Below, in pieces: positions 52,976-60,656 of a stretch of 64,000 bases of DNA. Position 1 is the first letter of the stretch; every line of letters starts with the position of its first letter. The stretch comes from Micromonospora chokoriensis (GTDB lineage Bacteria; Actinomycetota; Actinomycetes; Mycobacteriales; Micromonosporaceae). The DNA is taken from NCBI RefSeq assembly GCF_900091505.1, contig NZ_LT607409.1, forward strand, positions 3,720,001 to 3,784,000, given 5' to 3'. Made by a program: the position numbers and the translations under genes. Below the pieces are notes generated by a model, which was not told the origin of the DNA, searched no databases, and saw nothing but the letters and a program-made list of their open reading frames with translations.

Positions 52976-54026
52976 CCGCTGCCGGATCCCTCATCACCGC
53001 TGTGGTGAAGTCGGCGATGCCGGCGGTGAAGCCGATTCGGGCGGTGAATCCGAGCAGGCGGGTGGCGCGGGCCGGATCGGCCACGACGTGCCGTACGTCC
53101 GCCGCCCGCCCGCCCCCGACAGTGACGGGCGATGGTCCGTCCATCGCCACCGCCAGCTCGTGGGCCAACTCGCCGACGGTGTGCGGCTCACCGGAGCAGA
53201 CATTGATCGGGGTCAGGGGATCCGGTGCCGGTGTCGTCAGGGCCAGCAGGTTGGCGGCGGCGATGTCCGTCACGTGCACGAAGTCGCGCCGTTGCCGTCC
53301 GTCCTCCAGGACCCGGGGCGGCCGCCCGACGGCCAGGGCCGACCGGAAGATCGACGCCACCCCGGCGTACGGGGTGTCGCGGGGCATCCGCGGTCCGTAG
53401 ACGTTGTGGTAACGCAGCGCCCAGACCGACCCGCCGGTCTGCCGGGCCCAGGCACCGGCGAGATGCTCCTGAGCCACCTTCGTGGCGGCGTACGTGCTGT
53501 GCGGCTCCAACGGCGCGTCCTCCGGCACGAGGCCGGGGGAGAGCGTCCGGTCGCAGCGAGGGCAGGTCGGCTCGTACCGGCCCTCGGCCAGATCGGCGGT
53601 CCGACGGCCGGAGGGCCGGACGACTCCGTGTGTCGGGCAGTGGTAGCGGCCCTCGCCGTAGACGACCATCGAGCTGGCCAGCACGAGGCGTCGTACCCCG
53701 GTGGTGTGCATCGCCGCGAGGAGGGTGGCCGTGCCGAGGTCGTTGTACGCGGTGTACCGGGGAGCGTCGGCCGGGTCGATGCCGTGGCCGACCATGGCTG
53801 CCTGATGGCAGACCGCGTCCACCCCGGCCAGGAGCCGGGCCAGCAGGTCAGCGTCACGGACGTCGCCCACCACGAGGTGGTGCCGATCGGTCCAGGGCGG
53901 CGCCGTCGCGCCGTGCGCCTCCGGCAGGAGCGCGTCGAGAGCCACCACCTCGTGCCCGTGTTCGGTGAGCAGGTCGGCGATGTGTGAGCCGATGAATCCG
54001 GCCGCACCGGTGACGAGGATCCGCAT
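52947..54026 (-). CDS. NAD-dependent epimerase/dehydratase with inserted zinc-ribbon-like motif
   Basis: 359 residues of extended SDR type: MRILVTGAAGFIGSH, the catalytic YAATK (~Tyr in HSTYAATKVAQEH) and RYHNVYGPRM. Unusually, ~35 residues inserted after VVYGEGRYH carry CPTH and CPRC, a likely zinc-binding pair. The family interconverts nucleotide sugars, e.g. UDP-glucose to UDP-galactose. The ATG at 54026 gives the Rossmann motif at residue 7. Divergent from the response regulator and overlapping the membrane-protein gene tail to tail. Confidence 0.9.
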   Translation of the reverse strand: MRILVTGAAGFIGSHIADLLTEHGHEVVALDALLPEAHGATAPPWTDRHHLVVGDVRDADLLARLLAGVDAVCHQAAMVGHGIDPADAPRYTAYNDLGTATLLAAMHTTGVRRLVLASSMVVYGEGRYHCPTHGVVRPSGRRTADLAEGRYEPTCPRCDRTLSPGLVPEDAPLEPHSTYAATKVAQEHLAGAWARQTGGSVWALRYHNVYGPRMPRDTPYAGVASIFRSALAVGRPPRVLEDGRQRRDFVHVTDIAAANLLALTTPAPDPLTPINVCSGEPHTVGELAHELAVAMDGPSPVTVGGGRAADVRHVVADPARATRLLGFTARIGFTAGIADFTTAVMRDPAAVRTPSTVGG

Positions 54027-54078
54027 TCCGGTCACGGTATGACCTGGCGTACCCCCGCGTGCGTGTGTGGGCCCCGGT

Positions 54079-54135
54079 CGTAAGAACCTCGCAAGGTTTG
54101 CGCGGTGGGAGCGCACCTCGGTGCGTGGCTACGCT
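54079..54135 (+). promoter_or_regulatory. Two-component-type promoter of the response regulator gene
   Basis: CGTAAG (54079-54084), AACCT, CGCAAG (54090-54095), 34 nt, then TACGCT (54130-54135). It implies autoregulation. The inner AACCT-CGCA-AGGTT is also an inverted repeat (54085-54098). Confidence 0.6.
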
Positions 54136-54141
54136 GGCCGG

Positions 54142-54165
54142 ATGGACCTGCGGGGGAAGAGGTGA
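54142..54165 (+). CDS. Possible 7-residue leader peptide before the response regulator
   Basis: ATG at 54142 lies 6 nt after the -10, as the start codons do at the two sister promoters. It reads M-D-L-R-G-K-R and stops in a TGA that overlaps the GTG of the regulator gene. It could couple translation, or be chance. Confidence 0.25.
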   Translation: MDLRGKR

Positions 54166-54863
54166 CGGGGACACAGCGGGTGCTGGTGGTCGACGACGAT
54201 CAGACCGTGAGTGACGTCATCCGTCGTTACCTGGAGAACGACGGCTTCCAGGTGAGCCTGGCGGCCGACGGCGCGGAGGCGCTGGAGGCGGTGGAGCGGG
54301 AGAAGCCGCACCTGGTCGTCCTGGACCTGATGCTGCCCCGGATCAGCGGTCTCCAGGTGTGCCGGCAGCTGCGGGTACGGCCGGACGGCGTACCGATCGT
54401 CATGCTGACGGCGCGCGGGGACGAGGCCGACCGGATCCTCGGATTGCAGCTCGGCGCGGACGACTACCTGACCAAGCCCTTCTCCCCCCGGGAACTGGTG
54501 CTGCGGGTCCGTTCGGTGCTCCGTCGCGCCGCCGGCGGGCCGGCACCCGAGCGGCCGGAGGCGCTGACCGACGGTGGCCTGGTGGTGCACACCACCTCCC
54601 GAACCGCCCACCTCGCCGGCCGCGAGTTGGCGCTGACGCTGCGCGAATTCGACCTGCTCGTCCACCTCATGCGGCACCCGTCCAGGGTGTTCGGCAGAGC
54701 CGAACTCTTGGAGCAGGTCTGGGGATGGAACTTCGGGGACCACTCGACGGTGACTGTGCACGTTCGCAGGCTGCGCGAGAAGATCGAGGCCGACCCGGCC
54801 GATCCGCGGCGGATCGTGACCATCTGGGGCGTCGGCTACCGCTACGAGCCGACCCATGCGTGA
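54162..54863 (+). CDS. OmpR-family response regulator
   Basis: 233 residues. The receiver (~5-120) shows VLVVDDDQ, phospho-acceptor Asp in LVVLDLMLP, and YLTKPFSP; the winged-helix DNA-binding domain (~135-230) ends IVTIWGVGYRYEP. GTG 54162 has GGGGGAAGAG immediately upstream. It overlaps the kinase gene by 8 bp. Such regulators bind direct repeats with an 11-bp period, as found at its own and two neighbouring promoters. Confidence 0.95.
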   Translation: MTGTQRVLVVDDDQTVSDVIRRYLENDGFQVSLAADGAEALEAVEREKPHLVVLDLMLPRISGLQVCRQLRVRPDGVPIVMLTARGDEADRILGLQLGADDYLTKPFSPRELVLRVRSVLRRAAGGPAPERPEALTDGGLVVHTTSRTAHLAGRELALTLREFDLLVHLMRHPSRVFGRAELLEQVWGWNFGDHSTVTVHVRRLREKIEADPADPRRIVTIWGVGYRYEPTHA

Positions 54864-55872
54864 CCTGCTGCTGATCTTCGCGATCGCCCTCGGCGCGGCG
54901 CTGGGCATCGGACTCGCCGGCGCGATGCTGCTCCGTGCGCTTCGGCGCAGGTCGATCACCGTGCATCTCAGCGTTCTGCTCACCACCACGGTGGTCGCCG
55001 TCGCGGTCGGGGTGATGGCGGTCGCGGAGGCCATGTTCCTCTCTCCACACGACCTTGAGGTCGTCCTGATCACCGTCGCGGCGGCGGCGGTGGTCAGCCT
55101 CGCCGTCGGCGGGCACTTCGGCCGCCGGCTGGCACGCGCCGCGATCTGGCGCGACCAGGCCCGCGAGCGGGAACGACAACTGGAGAAGGGTCGGCGTGAC
55201 CTGGTCGCCTGGGTCTCCCACGACCTGCGTACGCCGCTCGCCGGGCTCCGGGCCATGGCCGAGGCGCTGGAGGACCGGGTGGTCCGTGACCCGGAGACGG
55301 TCGACGACTACCACCGACGGATCCGGCTGGAGACCGACCGGATGACCCGTCTCGTCGACGACCTGTTCGAGCTGTCCCGGATCAACGCGGGCGCGCTGCG
55401 GTTGTCGTTGACGGCGGTGCCGCTCGGTGAGGTGGTGTCGGACGCGCTGGCCACCACGTTTCCGTTGGCCGACGCTCGCCGGATCACGCTCGTCGCCAGC
55501 GAGTCGGGGTGGCCGACCGTCGCCGCGAGCGAGCCGGAGCTGGCGCGGGTCGTCGCCAACCTGCTGCTCAACGCGGTCCGCTACACGCCGGAGGACGGCA
55601 CGGTACGCATCGAAGCCGGCCGCGAGGAGGACCACGCCTGGCTGTCGATCACCGACACCTGCGGCGGCATTCCCCCGGCCGACCTTCCGCGGGTGTTTGA
55701 CATCGCGTTCCGCGGTGAGCCGGCCCGCACCCCCGGCCCCGGCGACGGCGGGGCGTCCGGAGGGCTCGGCCTGGCCATCGTCCACGGTCTGGTGGAGGCG
55801 CACGGAGGTCGGGTCGAGGTGCGCAACACCTCGGACGGCTGCCAGTTCATGGTCCGGCTGGCCACGGTCTGA
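54856..55872 (+). CDS. Sensor histidine kinase
   Basis: 338 residues. Two or three membrane segments lie in the first ~85 residues (LLLIFAIALGAALGIGLAGAML; LLTTTVVAVAVGVMAV; VVLITVAAAAVVSLAVGG), with only a short loop outside, so the sensor is probably intramembrane. The H-box WVSHDLRTPLAGL, N-box VVANLLLNAVRYTPEDG and glycine-rich GGLGLAIV show a complete HisKA/HATPase_c kinase. Translation is coupled to the response regulator. Signal unknown; the nearby redox genes suggest redox or envelope stress. Confidence 0.94.
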   Translation: MRDLLLIFAIALGAALGIGLAGAMLLRALRRRSITVHLSVLLTTTVVAVAVGVMAVAEAMFLSPHDLEVVLITVAAAAVVSLAVGGHFGRRLARAAIWRDQARERERQLEKGRRDLVAWVSHDLRTPLAGLRAMAEALEDRVVRDPETVDDYHRRIRLETDRMTRLVDDLFELSRINAGALRLSLTAVPLGEVVSDALATTFPLADARRITLVASESGWPTVAASEPELARVVANLLLNAVRYTPEDGTVRIEAGREEDHAWLSITDTCGGIPPADLPRVFDIAFRGEPARTPGPGDGGASGGLGLAIVHGLVEAHGGRVEVRNTSDGCQFMVRLATV

Positions 55873-56446
55873 CGGAACGGTGCGCCAGGATCGTCGTACG
55901 ACCCGGCCGACAGCTTTCCCGGGATGACGTCGCGGTCGTTTCCCTGCGCGCTTTCCGGTCTTTGTCTCCCGGTTGCCGGTCGGGTTGTCGTGGTGCCGTG
56001 AAGGTCAGCCGAAGGCGGGCAGAAGGCGGCCTGGTTCGAGTCATTCGGTGGTTGACAAGAGTCTTGCGGGCAGGTCTTTGTAAATGACTGCGACCTCCCG
56101 GTCGAGGTCCGGTGTGGATCCGACGCCATCGCGTGCTTTGCATAGGCGTCCATGATTCTGTTGGTATTCGGATGGGTGTAGGCCGGGCGGGAGCGTGTCT
56201 GACCTGCGCGGGATTCCTATTTCGACCTCGACTTCGTCGGGTGTGTCCCGGCCGGGTGGGTGAGGGGTGATTTACTGGGTTTCAGGGATATTGTTCGGTC
56301 CATTTCTACGGGTTCTGCGGCACGCTCGAAAAGAACCTGCGCCGTGGTGTCGGATGATGGAATGGACGCAGGTATCTTCGACATTCGATGGCTTTCCGGT
56401 ATAGTGACCATTCCCCTTTGAGTGTGCCGGAAAGCGTCTGATCTGC
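55873..56446. other. 574-bp non-coding stretch before the LAL regulator
   Basis: No convincing gene on either strand. From ~56215 the sequence is AT-rich compared with the window and contains the promoter listed at 56377-56405. A TTGACA at 56052-56057 lacks a good -10 partner. Confidence 0.5.
56377..56405 (+). promoter_or_regulatory. Promoter of the LAL regulator gene
   Basis: TATAGT (56400-56405) is a near-consensus -10; TTCGAC (56377-56382) lies 17 nt upstream as a poor -35. The predicted start is ~35 nt before the GTG. A weak -35 with a good -10 often means activator dependence. Confidence 0.45.
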
Positions 56447-59335
56447 GTGATGACATCTGGGCTGGAAAATGCGTCAACAGGCCTGCGCTTCGTCGGCCGG
56501 CGACCACAGTTGGCGCGTATCGAGAGGGCCCAGGACGGTGCCCTGAGCCGGGGCCGCCAGATGGTGTGCGAGGTGGTCGGGGAGCCCGGCATCGGCAAGA
56601 CCCGGTTCGTCCACGAGGCGCTGGAACGGTGCGTTCCCGTCTTCCCCCGAGCGGTCGGCACCTGCGCGCCGGACGAGCGAGGCGTTCCCTTCCACGTGTT
56701 CCGGCACGCCTTCACGGAGGGGCAGCCACTGCGCCGAGGGCTCCGTCTCGGGCGGTTCGCCGGGGAGACCTGGATGGAGTCCGCCGCGGCGGAGCCACCG
56801 GGTCCGGTGCGGCCGTCGGACGCCCGACGGTTTCGTACCTACCAACTGGCCCGTCGGTTGATCGGCCTGGCGGCCCGGGACGGTCTGGCGCTGGTCCTGG
56901 ACGACCTGCACTGGGCGGACGCCTCCTCCGCCGGCCTGATCGCCCACCTCCTGCGCTATCCGGTGCCCGCCCCCCTCCTGCTCGTGCTCGTCTACCGCCC
57001 ACGGCAGATGGCGACCCCGATGCCGTTCGGCCCGCCGGATCCCCGGGAACAGGCCGATGCGGCGCCGGCGGCACACGACCGGATCGAGTTGGACCCGCTC
57101 AGCCTCGCCGAGGTCGCGACGCTGCACCCGCACGTCGACCAGGCGGAACTGCGGGTCCGGTACGACATCACCGGCGGCAACCCCGGTTACCTGGCGGCGC
57201 TGCCCGGCGGCCCCGCATCGGACGGCGTCGACCCGATCCGGGAGGCGCAGGGCGCCTGGTTGTCCGACGCCGTGCTGGCCGTGCTGCGCCGCGAATGGGC
57301 GGACCTGCCGCCCGTCGAGCTGACCTGCCTGCGGGCCGGGTCGGTCGTCGACGCCCCCTTCGCCGCCGACCTGCTCGCCGCGATCGCGCAGGTGCCCACG
57401 GCACGGGCGGTCGAGGCCGGCTGGCGGTTGGCCCGGCTCGACCTGCTTCGCCCGGTGCCCGGCACCGGACGGTTCGCCTTCCGGCACCCGGTGCTGCGGA
57501 TGGCTGTCGCGCAGGACACCGATCCGGCGTGGCGGTCGGAGGCCTGCGCGCGGGCGCTCACCGCGCTGGTCGAGCTGGGCGCGCCACCAACGGACCAGGC
57601 CCGTTACGCGGAGCGCCTGCTCGCCCTGCCGAACGGCCGCTGGGCCGAACGCTGCGTCGACGTGCTCTGCCAGGCGGCCCAGGAGATCCGCCGCGAGACA
57701 CCCGAGCTGGCCATCCGCTGGCTGCGGCTGGCGCTGCGGGCGCTACGGCCCACGGCCGACTCGACGCAGCGCCGCCGGGACGTGGCGCTCGCGCTCGCGC
57801 AGATCACCGGGGAGGCGGGCAACCTGCTCGAGAGCAGGGCGCTGCTCCAGGAGATCGTGCCGCTGTTCCCCGCCGACCCGCAGGGACGACGGGCGCGGGC
57901 GGTCGCCCTCTGGGCGCGCGTGGAACGGCTGCTCGGCAACTACCCGGAGGCGGCGGCGATCAGCCGACGCGAGCTGGCCGCCCTGCCGGTCGGTGCCACA
58001 CCCGGCGTCGGCTACCGACTCGCCACCGAGATCGACGTCGCCGGCATCCTGGCCGGCCGCCGTCGGGCCGCCGGTCCGCCCGACGCGCTCACCGGTGATC
58101 CCGGCGGGGGATCCGCCGTCGACCGAGCAGGCCTGCTGGCCGTACGCGGCCTGGCCGCCGTCCACGACGGTGCGCTCGACGACGCCCGGAGTCTGCTCGA
58201 CGCGGGCGCCCGGATCGTCGACGCGCTGCCGGACCGGGACGTACGCGACCACCCCGACTGCCTCACCGCCCTCGGCCTGACCGAGTTGTACCTCGAACGG
58301 CAGGCCGACGCGGCGCGGCACCTCGACCGTGGGCTGACCCTCGTCCGCGCCTCGCACCGGGACGACGGGCTGTGCCAGTTGCTGCTCGGTCGCAGCCAGG
58401 TCGCCTACCACGGCGGTCACCTGCCCACGGCCATCGGCCTGGCCACCGAGGCGGGGATCGTCGCCCGGCGCATCGGCAGCCACCACCTGCTGAGCTTCGC
58501 CCTGGCGTTCGAGGCGGAGGCGACGGCCTGGCGTGGTGGCCCTCGCGACGACGACCGGGCGGTGGCGCTGGCCCGCAGCGCCGTCGGAATCGCCACCGAC
58601 CTCGCCACCTGGTGCGGTCGTACCGCCGTGTTGGCGTTGGCGACCGCGGCACTGCTGTCCGGTGATCCCGCGACCTGCACCGAGCTGGTGCTCTCGGCCG
58701 GCGGCGACAGCCGGCTGAGCCGCCTGCAGACCACTCTCCGGCCGATGTGGTTCGAGCTGCTCAGCGCCGCCGCGCTCGCCGCCGGCGAGGTGACCGAGGC
58801 CGAGCGGCAGGCACGGCGGGCGATGGCCGAGGCCGACCAGATCGGTCTCGCCGGGCAGCGCGGCTTCGCCGAGTCGGCGTACGGCGAGGTGCTGCTCGCC
58901 CGTGGTGAGGTCCCGGCGGCGATGCTGCACCTGGAGGCCGCGGCCGACCTGTTCCGCGCCGGCGGGATGGCACTGCGGCGCAGTCTCGCGCTGGCTTCCC
59001 TGGCCCGTGCCGCCGAAGCCGAGGACCAGGCCGGCCGGGCGGCGCGGGCCCGCCGTCGGGCGCTGGAACTGGCCGGGTGGTGTGGCACCGAACGGGTCGG
59101 CCTCCGACTGGCCCGCCCGGTCGGTCCGGCCGAGGTGGCCGCCCTGACCGACCGGGAATGGCACATCGCCCGCCTGGCGGCGACCGGGGCCACCAGCCGC
59201 CTGATCGGGCGGCAGCTGAACATCAGCCCCCGCACCGTGGAGGCGCACCTGACCCGGATCTACCGCAAGGCGGGCGTCGCCTCCCGGTCGGGTCTGGTCG
59301 CCTGGGTCGCCCGGCTCGATGACACCGATCGGTGA
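56447..59335 (+). CDS. LAL-type (LuxR-family, large ATP-binding) transcriptional regulator
   Basis: 962 residues. AAA domain with Walker A GEPGIGKTRF (~45) and Walker B LALVLDDLHWAD (~150); a long helical middle (~400-880) of TPR type; C-terminal LuxR helix-turn-helix with LTDREWHIARLAATG, LNISPRTVEAHLTRIYRKAG. LAL proteins activate antibiotic and peptide clusters. GTG 56447 (directly followed by ATG) is preferred since GGAAAG lies 12 nt upstream. It stands alone before the lipoprotein and cyclodehydratase genes, which it probably controls (inference). Confidence 0.9.
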   Translation: MMTSGLENASTGLRFVGRRPQLARIERAQDGALSRGRQMVCEVVGEPGIGKTRFVHEALERCVPVFPRAVGTCAPDERGVPFHVFRHAFTEGQPLRRGLRLGRFAGETWMESAAAEPPGPVRPSDARRFRTYQLARRLIGLAARDGLALVLDDLHWADASSAGLIAHLLRYPVPAPLLLVLVYRPRQMATPMPFGPPDPREQADAAPAAHDRIELDPLSLAEVATLHPHVDQAELRVRYDITGGNPGYLAALPGGPASDGVDPIREAQGAWLSDAVLAVLRREWADLPPVELTCLRAGSVVDAPFAADLLAAIAQVPTARAVEAGWRLARLDLLRPVPGTGRFAFRHPVLRMAVAQDTDPAWRSEACARALTALVELGAPPTDQARYAERLLALPNGRWAERCVDVLCQAAQEIRRETPELAIRWLRLALRALRPTADSTQRRRDVALALAQITGEAGNLLESRALLQEIVPLFPADPQGRRARAVALWARVERLLGNYPEAAAISRRELAALPVGATPGVGYRLATEIDVAGILAGRRRAAGPPDALTGDPGGGSAVDRAGLLAVRGLAAVHDGALDDARSLLDAGARIVDALPDRDVRDHPDCLTALGLTELYLERQADAARHLDRGLTLVRASHRDDGLCQLLLGRSQVAYHGGHLPTAIGLATEAGIVARRIGSHHLLSFALAFEAEATAWRGGPRDDDRAVALARSAVGIATDLATWCGRTAVLALATAALLSGDPATCTELVLSAGGDSRLSRLQTTLRPMWFELLSAAALAAGEVTEAERQARRAMAEADQIGLAGQRGFAESAYGEVLLARGEVPAAMLHLEAAADLFRAGGMALRRSLALASLARAAEAEDQAGRAARARRRALELAGWCGTERVGLRLARPVGPAEVAALTDREWHIARLAATGATSRLIGRQLNISPRTVEAHLTRIYRKAGVASRSGLVAWVARLDDTDR

Positions 59336-59486
59336 ACGTCAACCGGGCTCGATGACGTCGTTCGGTGCAACGGCGACGGGCCCGGCAACACGAGGCCGCG
59401 CCGCCCCCGGCATGGCCCGAGAGTCGCTCACATACTCGACTGCATCGGGCGCGATTCCCGTCGACCGGTGGTGGATGGAGGACGAG

Positions 59487-60503
59487 ATGCTGGGCAGAAG
59501 ATCCGTCAGGAGCCCGCGTACCCCCGCCGCGCCGGTGCCGCTCGCCGCCGCCGTGGTGGCGCTGCTCGTGCTGGCCGGCTGTGGTGGCGAGCCGGTGGAC
59601 GCGGCCACCCCGTCGACCGACGGTTCGGCCACGTTCGGTCGCGAGCGGGCCGCGCTGGTGCTCACCGCCTTCGACCAGGCCGACTCGGCCGCCTCGGTGG
59701 CCGGTGACGTCGAGGCGCTGCGGACCCAGGAGGTCTCGCCCTCGCTGGACCTCAGCATCGCCGCGGTCCGCCGGGCCGCCTACAACCAGCGTCCGCAACC
59801 GGCGTTCCAGCACATCAACCCGGCGTTCGCCGTGCCGCCCGGCGACCCGGCCTGCTTCCTGGCCACGGCCACCCTCAAGTTGAGCGGCTCGGAACTGGCC
59901 CCCACCGACGTCAGCCAGTTCGTGCTCGGCGACGACGGCCAGTGGAAGCTCAGCCACAACGTCCAGGTCACCCAGCCCTCGCTGGTGGTCGCCCGGAGCA
60001 TCGACGGCCGGCCCGCCACGCAGGGCGGCACGGCCCTGGACGAGACCAGCCGTCGGGCCCTCGCCGCCGAGGTCTTCGCCCGCAGCATCGGCTCCACGAC
60101 GGGCAACCGTTCCCTCGTCGCGTCGAGTCCGCTGCTCGACGGCCAGTTCGCCGGCGGGTGGGAGGTCTACGGGCAGCAGCTCGCCGGTGTCGGAGCAGCG
60201 GTGCAGCGGACGATGGACCGGGCCGAATGGTCCGACTGCGCGGTAGCCGTACCGTCCGGCACGCTGGTCTTCCTGACGATCCACGCCACCGACACGCTGC
60301 GCCCGGCGCCCGGCGGCCCGGCCACCGTCACGATGGTGCCGCAGAGCCCGGATCTGATCGCCACCGGTCATCGCACGGCGGTCAGCGGCACGTCGATCCG
60401 GGTGACCCGGGTGGAGACCTTCCTGCTGCTCGTACCGGCACAGGCCACCGGCACCTCGGTGCTGGGTCTCAACGACACCGCGCTGACCGTCACCGCCGGC
60501 TGA
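59487..60503 (+). CDS. Putative lipoprotein, function unknown
   Basis: 338 residues. Lipobox LVLAGC follows a hydrophobic stretch (PLAAAVVALLVLAG), so Cys ~31 should be lipidated and the protein anchored outside the membrane. The rest is a soluble domain with FDQADSAASVAGDVEAL and DGQWKLSHNVQVT; I recognise no family. ATG 59487 is preceded by GGAGGA. It lies between the LAL regulator and the YcaO gene; it may serve immunity or export in that cluster, or be a bystander. Confidence 0.8.
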   Translation: MLGRRSVRSPRTPAAPVPLAAAVVALLVLAGCGGEPVDAATPSTDGSATFGRERAALVLTAFDQADSAASVAGDVEALRTQEVSPSLDLSIAAVRRAAYNQRPQPAFQHINPAFAVPPGDPACFLATATLKLSGSELAPTDVSQFVLGDDGQWKLSHNVQVTQPSLVVARSIDGRPATQGGTALDETSRRALAAEVFARSIGSTTGNRSLVASSPLLDGQFAGGWEVYGQQLAGVGAAVQRTMDRAEWSDCAVAVPSGTLVFLTIHATDTLRPAPGGPATVTMVPQSPDLIATGHRTAVSGTSIRVTRVETFLLLVPAQATGTSVLGLNDTALTVTAG

Positions 60504-60656
60504 CCTCTCCGCCGACCGTTGCGGTCGCCGCCGACGGCAGAAACCGGTGGCATCACTCGGACCGGGCACCAGTGGACCGCGACGATGGCAGCAGCCGTGA
60601 TCGCCGGCAGCGGGTCGGCGGGTGCCACGGTCCGGCCACCAGGCTCGGGAGGAACC

